Shown: piece by piece, positions 28,511 through 37,942 of the stretch | Numbering within the stretch: position 1 is the first letter of the stretch | Layout of the letters: every line of letters begins with the position of its first letter | The notes under the pieces: model-generated | Database searches by the model: none | The model's input: only the letters and a program-made list of their open reading frames with translations | What the model was told of the DNA's origin: nothing | NCBI GenBank assembly: GCA_011390575.1 | Contig: JAABSE010000002.1 | Span: 1-64,000 of the forward strand | DNA: 64,000 nt | Reading direction: 5' to 3' | Source: Sphingobacteriia bacterium | GTDB lineage: Bacteria > Bacteroidota > Bacteroidia > Bacteroidales > UBA7960 | Program-made: the position numbers and the translations under genes

Positions 28511-31033
28511 TTAAAATCCCAGCAGAGAACCCACCTGGAAAACAATGAATGCTACCAGCCAGGCAACGCCGGTGGTGTAAAAAACTGTAAAGGCACCCCA
28601 TTTCCAGTGCCCGGACTCTTTAATGATGGCCGCCAGCACTCCGATACAAGGGAAATAGAGTAAAACAAATAACATAAAGGATAGCGCTACCAGCGGGGTA
28701 AAGACTTTCTGCCCTTCACGTTTGCCTTCGGAATACGTCTGATTTTGAAGTTTTTCAGTGAGTGAAGCGCTTTGCGCCTGCACATTTTCATCTGCCTGGT
28801 AAAGGACCCCAAGGGTGCTGACAACAATTTCCTTGGCCGCAAGCCCCGACAACAGGCTGATGCTCATTTTCCAGTCAAAACCCAGAGGAGCCATTGCCGG
28901 CTCTATAAATCTTCCCAGCTGACCGATAAGGCTTTTTTCCTGTCGTTGTTGCAGGAAATTCACTTCCATGTTTTCAATTTCTCTTTCCTTTTCCTCCTCC
29001 AGCTGCAGGGCTGCATTATCTTCAACCGATTCTGCTGCAATCGCCACATCATACTGTACACTGATTTGTTCTCTCTGCTCTTCTATTTTCTTGCCATACT
29101 CCATGCCATAAGGGAAATAGCCCAACACCCAGATGATGATTGAGGCAACCAGGATAATTCCGCTGATTTTCTTCAGGTAATGTACAGCTTTGCTCCACAT
29201 GTGTATTACAATCGCCTTAAAGGTAGGTACCCTGTAGGGTGGCAGTTCCATTACAAAAGGAACTTCTTCTCCCTTGAAAATGGTTTTTTTGAAGGTGATG
29301 GCAGCAAGTACTGCCATAAGAATTCCTATGGCATAAATGAGAAATAAAAGCGTACCCTGGTAATTAGGAAAAAACGCCGTGATAAACAGCACATATACCG
29401 GCAACCGGGCACTGCATGAAATAAAAGGATTGATAATCATGGTCAGCAGACGGTCGTTGCGATTGGCCAGTGTGCGGGTGGCCATAATTGCAGGTACGTT
29501 GCACCCAAATCCCATCAGCAGGGGAATAAAGGATTTGCCGTGCAGTCCAATCCTGTGCATGAGTTTATCCATAATAAATACTGCTCTCGACATGTAGCCC
29601 GTATCTTCCATCAGACTGATAAAAAAGAAAAGCAGAACAATGTTGGGAAGAAAAACAATCACTCCTCCCACACCACTTATCACTCCGTTGATAAGTAAAT
29701 CTTTCAGGGGGCCGGGCTGCATGGCATTGTCAAGACCGGCACTCAGCAGCTCTACGCCTTCTTCAATCCATTCCATGGGATAACTTCCAAGCATGAAAGT
29801 AGCCGAAAACATTACCCACATGAAAAACAAAAAAACAGGAAACCCAAGTATTTTATCGGTTAGTAAGGTGTCGATGATCTCACTTTTTCTTCTCCGCTGA
29901 TTTTTTGCGGGGATAATGGTCTCTTTGAGTGCTCCGTTGATAAAGCCATATTTAAGGTCGGTTATCAGGGTGTCGGTAGTATCGTTGAAGACACTTTCAA
30001 GTTTTTCAATTTCTTTGGCTGCCGAATCAATAATGTCTTTTTGGTTGTGGCAGTTCTCAATAATATGCTGGGCAATGACATTGTCTTTTTCCAGTAATTT
30101 GAGGGCCAGATAGCGGGAAGAAATCCTGTCGGTGAGATGCTGGTTGCCCGGGGCATTGATTTTGTCCTGTAATATTTTTATGGATTTTTCAAAAGGCTCA
30201 CCATAGTTGATGTGAATGTGGCGCTGGGTTTGGTCCTTGTCTTCAAAAACCTCAATCACTTTGTCAAAAACTTCCGATATACCGGTGCCTTTAGAGCTCA
30301 CTGCTGGAATCATCGGTATACCAATCATTTTTCCCAGTGATTCATAATCGAGTTTGTCACCTTTTTTCTCAAACTCATCAAACATGTTCAAAACCATTAC
30401 CACCTTGATATCCATATCGATAAGCTGCGTGGTAAGGTAAAGGTTTCTTTCGAAGTTGGATGCATCTACAATATTGATGACCACGTCGGGTAAATGCTCG
30501 GTGATAAACTCACGCACAAATATTTCTTCGGGAGTGTAGGCTGAAATGGAATAAGTGCCTGGAAGATCGGTGATATTGAACCGGTAACCCTTTTGTTTAA
30601 ACCATGCCTGCTTGGCATCAACCGTCACACCACTGTAATTTCCCACGCGCTCGCGCGAACCTGAGGCATGATTGAAGAAGCTGGTTTTTCCGCTATTGGG
30701 GTTGCCCACCAGGGCTACGTTGATGTTTTTACCGTTTTGGCGGGTAATTTTAAATCCTTCGCTGATAATGATGCCTTCATATTCAGGGCTGGTATATTCA
30801 GTAGTGCCATCAAGGGGCAGCACCTCTATAAGCTGGGCCTCGCTGCTGCGGAGCGATACATTGTAACCCATTATGTTGTATTCAATAGGATCCTTTAGCG
30901 GGGCTTTCTTTATTACTTCAACGGACTGTCCCGCCACAAAACCCATCTCGATTATTCTTCTGCGAAACGCACCACGACCCTTTACTTTTTGAATGATTCC
31001 TTTTTCTCCATTTTGCAAATCCAGTAAGGTCAT
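28511..31033 (-). CDS. feoB: Fe(II) transporter, FeoA-FeoB fusion
   Basis: N-terminal FeoA-like SH3 (LLDLQNGEKGIIQKVKGRGAFRRRIIEMGF) followed by G-domain VALVGNPNSGKTSFFNHASG, DLPGTYSIS and FeoB Gate/TM motifs. Confidence 0.95.
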   Translation of the reverse strand: MTLLDLQNGEKGIIQKVKGRGAFRRRIIEMGFVAGQSVEVIKKAPLKDPIEYNIMGYNVSLRSSEAQLIEVLPLDGTTEYTSPEYEGIIISEGFKITRQNGKNINVALVGNPNSGKTSFFNHASGSRERVGNYSGVTVDAKQAWFKQKGYRFNITDLPGTYSISAYTPEEIFVREFITEHLPDVVINIVDASNFERNLYLTTQLIDMDIKVVMVLNMFDEFEKKGDKLDYESLGKMIGIPMIPAVSSKGTGISEVFDKVIEVFEDKDQTQRHIHINYGEPFEKSIKILQDKINAPGNQHLTDRISSRYLALKLLEKDNVIAQHIIENCHNQKDIIDSAAKEIEKLESVFNDTTDTLITDLKYGFINGALKETIIPAKNQRRRKSEIIDTLLTDKILGFPVFLFFMWVMFSATFMLGSYPMEWIEEGVELLSAGLDNAMQPGPLKDLLINGVISGVGGVIVFLPNIVLLFFFISLMEDTGYMSRAVFIMDKLMHRIGLHGKSFIPLLMGFGCNVPAIMATRTLANRNDRLLTMIINPFISCSARLPVYVLFITAFFPNYQGTLLFLIYAIGILMAVLAAITFKKTIFKGEEVPFVMELPPYRVPTFKAIVIHMWSKAVHYLKKISGIILVASIIIWVLGYFPYGMEYGKKIEEQREQISVQYDVAIAAESVEDNAALQLEEEKEREIENMEVNFLQQRQEKSLIGQLGRFIEPAMAPLGFDWKMSISLLSGLAAKEIVVSTLGVLYQADENVQAQSASLTEKLQNQTYSEGKREGQKVFTPLVALSFMLFVLLYFPCIGVLAAIIKESGHWKWGAFTVFYTTGVAWLVAFIVFQVGSLLGF

Positions 31034-31371
31034 AGCGGGAATTATATAATTTATCGGCCTCGTTTTTGTTTCTTATCAAACCCAGCGGATGATACAAGGC
31101 GGCTGTTATAAGTATGTATTTTAATTTCCGAAAAAAGTTTTATCGGTTTTCCAGGGGTGAAGGCCCCGGAAAAAACTTCAATATCAATTGTTATTTAGAC
31201 TTATTCCGGATAAGTCTGCAAATTTATAGAAAAAAAGCTGTTAACTCTAATTCCCGGGTTTAAAATCCCTACTTTTAGGGATACGTGGGTAAACGTATTT
31301 TTACGATTAGTTTTCTGATTCACAGCAACCAGTGCCAATATTTACTTCTTTTATAAAAGCCGGGTTATGGT

Positions 31372-31393
31372 ATAGAATTTTGACAAATTCTAT
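31372..31393. promoter_or_regulatory. Operator-like interrupted palindrome ATAGAATTT-TGAC-AAATTCTAT
   Basis: 9-bp perfect inverted arms with 4-nt spacer in the feoAB/dxs divergent intergenic region. Confidence 0.45.
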
Positions 31394-31466
31394 GCTATCT
31401 CTATCACAATCTTTACAATTATTGTTTTCAACAGATAGAGTGTTTTAAAAAGACTTTTTTATTTCA

Positions 31467-31474
31467 TACTTTTG
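31467..31474 (+). promoter_or_regulatory. Candidate Bacteroidota -7 element (TACTTTTG) upstream of dxs
   Basis: Matches TAnnTTTG, 35 bp before the dxs ATG. Confidence 0.4.
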
Positions 31475-31508
31475 TAGTCAAATTAAGGTTTTTCAAAGGA
31501 TAACGATA

Positions 31509-33437
31509 ATGACATTACAGGCAGGAGACTTGTTGTCAAAGATTAATTCATCAGCTGACCTCAAGGGGCTTAACCTGGAGCAACTTCAAGTTCTTAGTGA
31601 AGAGCTCCGAGAGTTTATTATAGATGCTGCCTGTATTAATCCCGGGCACTTTGGTGCCAGTCTTGGGGTTGTAGAGCTTACTGTAGCGCTGCATCATGTT
31701 TTCAATACCCCTTACGACAAGTTGATTTGGGATGTAGGCCATCAGGCATATGCCCACAAAATTCTTACGGGCAGAAAAGATGATTTTCATACCAACCGGA
31801 AATACAAGGGGGTGAGTGGTTTTCCCAAAATGAGCGAAAGTCCTTATGATGCTTTTGGAACGGGACATTCAAGTACCAGCATTTCTGCAGCATTAGGTAT
31901 GGCCATTGCTTCTGGCTTACAGAACGATAATGACCGGCAACACATAGCCGTTATTGGAGATGGAAGTATGACAGCCGGTATGGCTTTTGAAGCCATGAAT
32001 CATGCCGGTGTTGCCAATGCCAACCTATTGGTGATTCTCAACGACAATGGGATTGCTATTGACAAAAATGTGGGTGCACTCAAAGAATACCTCACTGATA
32101 TTACCACTTCCAGAACCTATAACAAACTCAAGGATGAAGTTTGGAACATATTGGGTTCTATTAGTCGATACGGCCCCAACACCCGTAGTTTGATACAAAA
32201 ACTGGAGAATGCCATCAAAACTTCTTTGCTCAAACAAAGCAATTTCTTTGAGTCTTTGAATTTTCGATATTTCGGACCGGTTGACGGACACGATATTCAT
32301 CATTTGACCAAAGTGCTCAATGATTTAAAACATATTAAAGGGCCTAAGTTGCTGCATGTTCTTACGGTAAAAGGGAAAGGTTATCCTCATGCTGAAAAGG
32401 AACAAACCAAATTCCACGCTCCGGGTCTCTTTAACAAGAAAACCGGGGAGTTGAAAATTGCGCCCTGCGAAAAGGATAAACCCCCGAAGTTTCAGGTTGT
32501 TTTTGGACAAACCGTTCTTGAACTGGCACGCAAGAATCCTGATATAGTAGGAATAACTCCCGCGATGCCTTCTGGTTGTTCGCTCAATATTATGATGAGT
32601 GAAATGCCCGGCAAAACTTTTGATGTGGGCATTGCAGAACAGCATGCCGTTACTTTTGCTGCCGGACTGGCAGCCCAGGGGCTGATACCTTTTTGCAATA
32701 TTTACTCCTCTTTTTTTCAGCGTGCCTACGACCAGGCCATACATGATGTTGCCCTGCAAAACCTGCCGGTTATCTTTTGTCTTGACAGGGCAGGGCTGGT
32801 TGGAGAGGATGGTCCCACCCATCATGGAGCGTATGATCTTTCTTTTTTACGATGTATTCCTGGTCTAACCATTGCCTCACCCATGAACGAGCAGGAGCTC
32901 AGAAATCTCATGTATACAGCACAGCTTAAGCCCCGGGGGCCATGGATTATAAGGTATCCCAGAGGAAATGGTGTGATGAGGGATTGGAAAACTCCTTTTG
33001 AGGAAGTTACTCCCGGGACAGGCAGAAAGCTGAAGGATGGGAAGGATATTGCTGTGATAACCGTAGGGCCGGTTGGGAATGTTGCCTTAAAGGTTTGTGA
33101 ACAGCTGGAAAAGAAAAGCAATATAAAAGCTGCTATGTATGATCTTAGGTTTGTAAAACCCCTTGACCATGAATTGCTGCATGATGTTTTTGCTCATTTT
33201 AGTAAAATCATTACTATTGAGGATAACGCTGTTACCGGAGGAATGGGAAGTGCTGTTCTTGAATTTATGGCCGACAATAACTACCATGCAAAAGTCAAAA
33301 GATTAGGTATTCCCGATGCTTTTATTCAGCATGGTTCGCTTAATGAACTTCATAAGGAGTGTGGATATGATTACGATTCCATACTTAAAGAAGTAACGGC
33401 CATTTGCCAGGCAGATTTTGCATTGTCTGCCGGCTAA
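31509..33437 (+). CDS. dxs: 1-deoxy-D-xylulose-5-phosphate synthase
   Basis: LIWDVGHQAYAHKILTGR; AVIGDGSMTAGMAFEAMNHAG; FDVGIAEQHAVTFAAGLAAQG; YSSFFQRAYDQ. Confidence 0.95.
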   Translation: MTLQAGDLLSKINSSADLKGLNLEQLQVLSEELREFIIDAACINPGHFGASLGVVELTVALHHVFNTPYDKLIWDVGHQAYAHKILTGRKDDFHTNRKYKGVSGFPKMSESPYDAFGTGHSSTSISAALGMAIASGLQNDNDRQHIAVIGDGSMTAGMAFEAMNHAGVANANLLVILNDNGIAIDKNVGALKEYLTDITTSRTYNKLKDEVWNILGSISRYGPNTRSLIQKLENAIKTSLLKQSNFFESLNFRYFGPVDGHDIHHLTKVLNDLKHIKGPKLLHVLTVKGKGYPHAEKEQTKFHAPGLFNKKTGELKIAPCEKDKPPKFQVVFGQTVLELARKNPDIVGITPAMPSGCSLNIMMSEMPGKTFDVGIAEQHAVTFAAGLAAQGLIPFCNIYSSFFQRAYDQAIHDVALQNLPVIFCLDRAGLVGEDGPTHHGAYDLSFLRCIPGLTIASPMNEQELRNLMYTAQLKPRGPWIIRYPRGNGVMRDWKTPFEEVTPGTGRKLKDGKDIAVITVGPVGNVALKVCEQLEKKSNIKAAMYDLRFVKPLDHELLHDVFAHFSKIITIEDNAVTGGMGSAVLEFMADNNYHAKVKRLGIPDAFIQHGSLNELHKECGYDYDSILKEVTAICQADFALSAG

Positions 33438-33482
33438 TCAGTTAATAATTATAGTGTAGAATTAATTAGTGATATAAATATT

Positions 33483-34319
33483 TTGGACGATATACTGGAT
33501 TTAGTGTACAATAACCAAACGGTTATTTTTGCTTTTGGATTAACACTTTTCGCGGGTCTTTCTACAGGTATAGGAAGTGCCATTGCATTTTTTACCAAAA
33601 CCACCAATACGAAGTTTCTTTCTGTCTCCCTTGGTTTTTCTGCCGGGGTTATGATTTATGTTTCCTTTATGGAAATCCTGCCAAAAAGCATAGACATCAT
33701 GACGGGTGATGCCGGACTGAAGACAGGGCATTTTTTAGCTGTTGTAGGCTTTTTTACCGGAATGATAGTTATTGCAATCATCGATAAACTTGTCCCCTCC
33801 TTTGAAAACCCTCACGAAATAAAAAAGGTAGAAGCTTTGGAGGAAAACCTGGAAACCGAAAAGAGAAGAAAACTTTACCGCATGGGTATGATGTCAGCTC
33901 TCGCCATTGCTATTCACAATTTCCCCGAAGGTCTTGCTACATTTATCGTGGCTTTGCAGGATATAAAGCTGGGTTTACCCATCGCCATTGCTATTGCTAT
34001 ACATAATATTCCTGAAGGAATTGCGGTGTCCGTTCCCATTTTTTACGCTACCAAAAGCAGGACGAAAGCATTCAAATACAGCTTTTTGTCAGGTCTCGCA
34101 GAACCCGTAGGGGCAATTTTTGGCTTTCTCATCCTGATGCCTTTTTTGAATGACATCCTTTTTGGATTTATTTTTGCCTCCGTGGCAGGTATCATGATTT
34201 TTATCTCCATAGATGAACTGCTGCCCGCTGCCCGTGAATATGGTGAGCCTCATCTCTCCCTCTATGGTCTTATGGGAGGCATGGCGGTAATGGCCGTTAG
34301 CCTTGTTTTGTTTGTCTGA
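33483..34319 (+). CDS. zupT: ZIP-family metal transporter (ZupT-like)
   Basis: SALAIAIHNFPEGLATF and IAIAIHNIPEGIAVSVPI signature pair; TTG start. Confidence 0.9.
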   Translation: MDDILDLVYNNQTVIFAFGLTLFAGLSTGIGSAIAFFTKTTNTKFLSVSLGFSAGVMIYVSFMEILPKSIDIMTGDAGLKTGHFLAVVGFFTGMIVIAIIDKLVPSFENPHEIKKVEALEENLETEKRRKLYRMGMMSALAIAIHNFPEGLATFIVALQDIKLGLPIAIAIAIHNIPEGIAVSVPIFYATKSRTKAFKYSFLSGLAEPVGAIFGFLILMPFLNDILFGFIFASVAGIMIFISIDELLPAAREYGEPHLSLYGLMGGMAVMAVSLVLFV

Positions 34320-34427
34320 CATAGATAATAAGTTTTTTATTTGTATTCTGTTGTTTTTAGTCGGCAAACAAGATGATTACAAAGAGAAAAATATTTCTTT
34401 TGTCATGAAAAAGTAACAAGATTGTTT

Positions 34428-34456
34428 TTTGTGTCAAAGATTATTTATTACATTTG
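34428..34456 (+). promoter_or_regulatory. Candidate sigma-ABfr-type promoter (TTTG...TACATTTG)
   Basis: TTTG at 34428-34431 and TACATTTG at 34449-34456, about 17-nt spacing (slightly short). Confidence 0.4.
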
Positions 34457-34682
34457 CAGAACCTGAACAGGTAAACGAACTATTCCAGGGCGTGTGGCAA
34501 TCCGATACTTTCCTTTTGCTTTCCACCCAATCAAACTTAAAGCGTATGTAATGATTATGAAAAGATTCTTTTCAGTTGGAATTGATCATTTTGCACAATA
34601 TTAGAACATGCAATTCAAAAAATTGTCTTGCCTGTTGCAATCAACAAGTTAACTAATTCATCCATTTCAAAAAAATTATGTA

Positions 34683-35093
34683 ATGAAGAAAATTGTACTT
34701 GGGATTTGGCTGTTATCAGCCACACTGGCATTTGCCCAGACCCCACCCGCTGAAAACAAAGCAGAGGCAGAAGAACTTCCTCACATTGAATTCAAGGAAA
34801 CTACTCATGATTTTGGTCAGATACCTCTTCAGGCTGATGCCACACATGAATTTACTTTCAGCAACACGGGTAAAGTACCTTTGGTGTTAAGCAATGTAAG
34901 AGCTTCATGTGGTTGCACTGTGCCTGAGTGGCCCAAAGAACCTGTTTTGCCAGGTGAGGAAGGGGTTATCAAAATAAAGTATACCACCGTCAACCGGCCC
35001 AATGTTATCAATAAAGCCGTGATTGTGCATTCCAATGCTGATAATAAACAGGTAATCCTGCGTATCAAAGGTGAAGTCGTAAAAGAGGGATAA
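34683..35093 (+). CDS. DUF1573-domain secreted protein
   Basis: Signal peptide; HDFGQIPLQADATHEFTFSNTGKVPLVLSNVRASCGCTVPEWPKEPVLPGEEG. Confidence 0.9.
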   Translation: MKKIVLGIWLLSATLAFAQTPPAENKAEAEELPHIEFKETTHDFGQIPLQADATHEFTFSNTGKVPLVLSNVRASCGCTVPEWPKEPVLPGEEGVIKIKYTTVNRPNVINKAVIVHSNADNKQVILRIKGEVVKEG

Positions 35094-35121
35094 AAATCCT
35101 TCAAATCAAATTGTTGAGACT

Positions 35122-35169
35122 ACCCAAATTCTTCCTGGAATCCGGAAGGATTCGGGTATTCTTTTTTTT
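35122..35169 (+). terminator. Rho-independent terminator downstream of DUF1573 gene
   Basis: ACCCAAATTCTTCC-TGGAATCC-GGAAGGATTCGGGT stem (with G-U wobbles) followed by ATTCTTTTTTTT. Confidence 0.75.
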
Positions 35170-35217
35170 ACCAGGTTTTTTTTGGAAAATTTCGTTAGGT
35201 TTGCATAAAAATTCCTT

Positions 35218-35637
35218 ATGTACGTAAGTGAAACGAGGATCAGGGTTCGATATTCTGAAACCGACCAAATGGGATATGTGTATTATGGAAATTATCCCTC
35301 TTATTATGAAGTGGGCAGGGCAGAGGCCATGCGTGAACTGGGGATGACCTACCGGGAAATGGAAGCGGAAGGTGTGATGATGCCCATCGCATCTATGCAG
35401 CTAAAATATATAAGACCCGCTTTTTACGACGATCTCCTAACCATACGCACCACAGTAAAAGAATTACCTGTTTCGCGTATGCATTTCTATTATGAGGTTT
35501 TCAATGAAAAGGAAAAGCTACTCAACACAGGCGAAACCATTCTTGCCTTCGTGAATATGAAAACAGGCAGACCCTGTGCTGCCCCCGGATGGTTTTTAAA
35601 AGCGCTGAAAGAGAAATGGGGAACAAATGGTGATTAA
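35218..35637 (+). CDS. Acyl-CoA thioesterase (YbgC/4HBT hot-dog family)
   Basis: RVRYSETDQMGYVYYGNYPSYYEVGRAEAMRELG. Confidence 0.92.
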   Translation: MYVSETRIRVRYSETDQMGYVYYGNYPSYYEVGRAEAMRELGMTYREMEAEGVMMPIASMQLKYIRPAFYDDLLTIRTTVKELPVSRMHFYYEVFNEKEKLLNTGETILAFVNMKTGRPCAAPGWFLKALKEKWGTNGD

Positions 35638-35751
35638 ACCAAAAATCCTCTCACCTGTTAGCATTATGTAAATAAAAGATTCATCAGAACAAATCCAGAC
35701 TTCGACCCGCTCTGCTGGATTTGTGGTAATAACTTTTTAAACAATAAGAAA

Positions 35752-36138
35752 ATGGAAATTATATTAGGTGAAAAACAAATTGTAAAAGCTCGTTACAAGG
35801 GATTCGAAATGATAACTGATCAACCCGAAAAAGCCGGAGGAGACAACTCCGCATTGTCTCCTTTTGATTTGTTTATGGTAAGCATCGGCACCTGCGCCGG
35901 TTGGTATGTAAAATCCTTTTGCCAGCAGCGCAATCTTTCTGAAGAGGGAATCAGGCTTGAACAAAAAACGCGATTCAATCCCGAAAAAAAACTCATCGAT
36001 AAAATAGAAATTGAAATCCATTTACCGGCCGATTTTCCTGAAAAATACAGAGATGCTCTCATCAAGGCAGCCGGTGCCTGTACCGTAAAAAAACACGTTT
36101 TGGATGCCCCCGAATTTTCTATTGTTACCATCAAATAA
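35752..36138 (+). CDS. OsmC-family protein
   Basis: ALSPFDLFMVSIGTCAGWYVKSFCQQR...GACTVKKHVLDAPEF; Cys-based OsmC motifs. Confidence 0.88.
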   Translation: MEIILGEKQIVKARYKGFEMITDQPEKAGGDNSALSPFDLFMVSIGTCAGWYVKSFCQQRNLSEEGIRLEQKTRFNPEKKLIDKIEIEIHLPADFPEKYRDALIKAAGACTVKKHVLDAPEFSIVTIK

Positions 36139-36158
36139 AATGCTAATTTTGCAACCCT

Positions 36159-36521
36159 ATGAGTAAGAAAACACTAGTGCTGGGAGCCAGTCCCACCCCT
36201 GTAAGGTATGCTTACAAAGCAGTCAAGAGACTTCTGTCATACGGGCATGAGGTTGTGGCGATAGGCAAAGTAGAAGCCGAAATTGATTCAGTGAAAATCA
36301 TTAAAGAAATGATTGATATTCCTGACGTTCACACCGTTACCATGTACCTGAATCCCGAGAAACAAGAACCCTACCTTGAATACATCATCGACCTTGAACC
36401 CCAGAGAATCATTTTTAACCCCGGCAGTTATAATCCTAAACTGGAAAAACTTGCCAAAGCTGCAGGTATTGAGGTTCTGGAGGATTGCACCCTTGTGATG
36501 CTCGACACTGATGATTATTAA
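36159..36521 (+). CDS. CoA-binding (Rossmann) protein
   Basis: MSKKTLVLGASPTPVRYAYKAVKRLLSYGHEVVAIG...RIIFNPGSYNPKLEKLAKAAGIEVLEDCTLVML. Confidence 0.88.
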   Translation: MSKKTLVLGASPTPVRYAYKAVKRLLSYGHEVVAIGKVEAEIDSVKIIKEMIDIPDVHTVTMYLNPEKQEPYLEYIIDLEPQRIIFNPGSYNPKLEKLAKAAGIEVLEDCTLVMLDTDDY

Positions 36522-36566
36522 TCCAGGAGGTTTTATTAGTTATACATTGAAAAACACTACTAAATA

Positions 36567-37748
36567 ATGAAAACAAAAAACTTAGGTTTTAATTCTAAAC
36601 TCATTCATGCCGGTACATTTGAAGATCAGTTTGGCAGTGCCACTGTGCCTATCTACCAGACATCAACCTTCAAATTTAAAAACGCCGACCATGGTGCTGC
36701 CTGTTTTGCCGGAGAGGAAGATGGTTATATTTATACACGTATCAACAACCCCACCATCGACTCCCTGGAAAACCTTGTGGCTGAGCTGGAAAACGGGTAT
36801 CGTGGCATTGCCTGCAGTTCGGGGATGGGAGCTGTAAACACCATTTATATGGCATTGCTTGATCAGGGAGCCCATATGATTAGTACTGCTGCCGTTTATG
36901 GCCCTTCGCGGGTTGTGATGGAAAAGCACTACTCGCGTTTTGGTGTGGAAGCCACCTATCTTGATACCTGTAATCCTGAAAGTATAAGAGAGGCAATCAA
37001 ACCCAACACCAAAGTGATTTATATTGAAACTCCGGCCAACCCCACCATGGATATTACAGACCTTGAGGCGGTGGTGAAAATTGCCAGAGAACATAACCTG
37101 ATAACCGTTTGCGACAATACCTTCTGTAGTCCCTACCTGCAAAAACCACTTGACTTTGGATTTGATGTTGTTTTCCATTCTGTTACCAAGTTTTTGAATG
37201 GCCATGCCGACATTGTGGGAGGGATTATTATTACAAGGGAAAAAGAAATCTACAACACCTTACGTCCTATGATGGTCACCCTTGGATGCAATATGGATCC
37301 GCATCAGGCCTATATGGTCATCAGGGGGTTAAAAACCCTTTCCATCAGGATGGATCGTTCGCAGGAAAATGCCATCAAGATTGCTGAGTACCTTGAGAAT
37401 CATCCCAAAGTAAAGTGGGTTAGATTCCCTGGATTGAAATCACACCCTCAATACGAGCTGGGTCAAAAGCAAATGAAAGGCCCCGGTGGAATGATAAGTT
37501 TTGAACTTAAAGGAGGTCTTGAAGCAGGGAAAGTGTTGATGAATTCAGTAAAACTAGCCATGCTCGCCGTTTCCTTGGGAGGTGTGGAAACCTTGATTCA
37601 GCACCCGGCATCCATGACCCATTCCAAAATGGATAAACAATCCCGAATCAACTCAGGTATCACCGATGGTTTGGTCAGATTCTCAGTAGGAATTGAAAAT
37701 ATCGAGGATATTCTTGGCGATTTGGATCAGGGATTGGCTCAAATCTGA
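36567..37748 (+). CDS. PLP-dependent trans-sulfuration enzyme, methionine gamma-lyase-like
   Basis: Cys/Met metabolism PLP signature DVVFHSVTKFLNGHADIVGG; IYTRINNPTIDSLE; ACSSGMGAVNTIYMALLDQG. Confidence 0.9.
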   Translation: MKTKNLGFNSKLIHAGTFEDQFGSATVPIYQTSTFKFKNADHGAACFAGEEDGYIYTRINNPTIDSLENLVAELENGYRGIACSSGMGAVNTIYMALLDQGAHMISTAAVYGPSRVVMEKHYSRFGVEATYLDTCNPESIREAIKPNTKVIYIETPANPTMDITDLEAVVKIAREHNLITVCDNTFCSPYLQKPLDFGFDVVFHSVTKFLNGHADIVGGIIITREKEIYNTLRPMMVTLGCNMDPHQAYMVIRGLKTLSIRMDRSQENAIKIAEYLENHPKVKWVRFPGLKSHPQYELGQKQMKGPGGMISFELKGGLEAGKVLMNSVKLAMLAVSLGGVETLIQHPASMTHSKMDKQSRINSGITDGLVRFSVGIENIEDILGDLDQGLAQI

Positions 37749-37803
37749 TGGTAAGGTGCTTTTTGCCCCAAATTTACTGACAATCTGCATTCTGCATTGA
37801 AAT

Positions 37804-37811
37804 TATATTTG
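37804..37811 (+). promoter_or_regulatory. Candidate Bacteroidota -7 element (TATATTTG) upstream of the DUF349 gene
   Basis: Matches TAnnTTTG; a second match TACTTTTG follows at 37812. Confidence 0.35.
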
Positions 37812-37942
37812 TACTTTTGTGCGCATTTTTTAATCAATACATTTATCTGGTAAATAGTTCAGGCTGATACGACTGTTATGCAAAGCTTTTTACCGCGTAT
37901 TTCTTCCTTAACAATTACAGTTAATAACGTTTAATTTTTACT

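Noticed and set aside
35690-35722. CAAATCCAG/CTGGATTTG inverted pair upstream of the OsmC gene
   Set aside because: 9-bp stem with 15-nt loop but weak downstream T-run; ambiguous.
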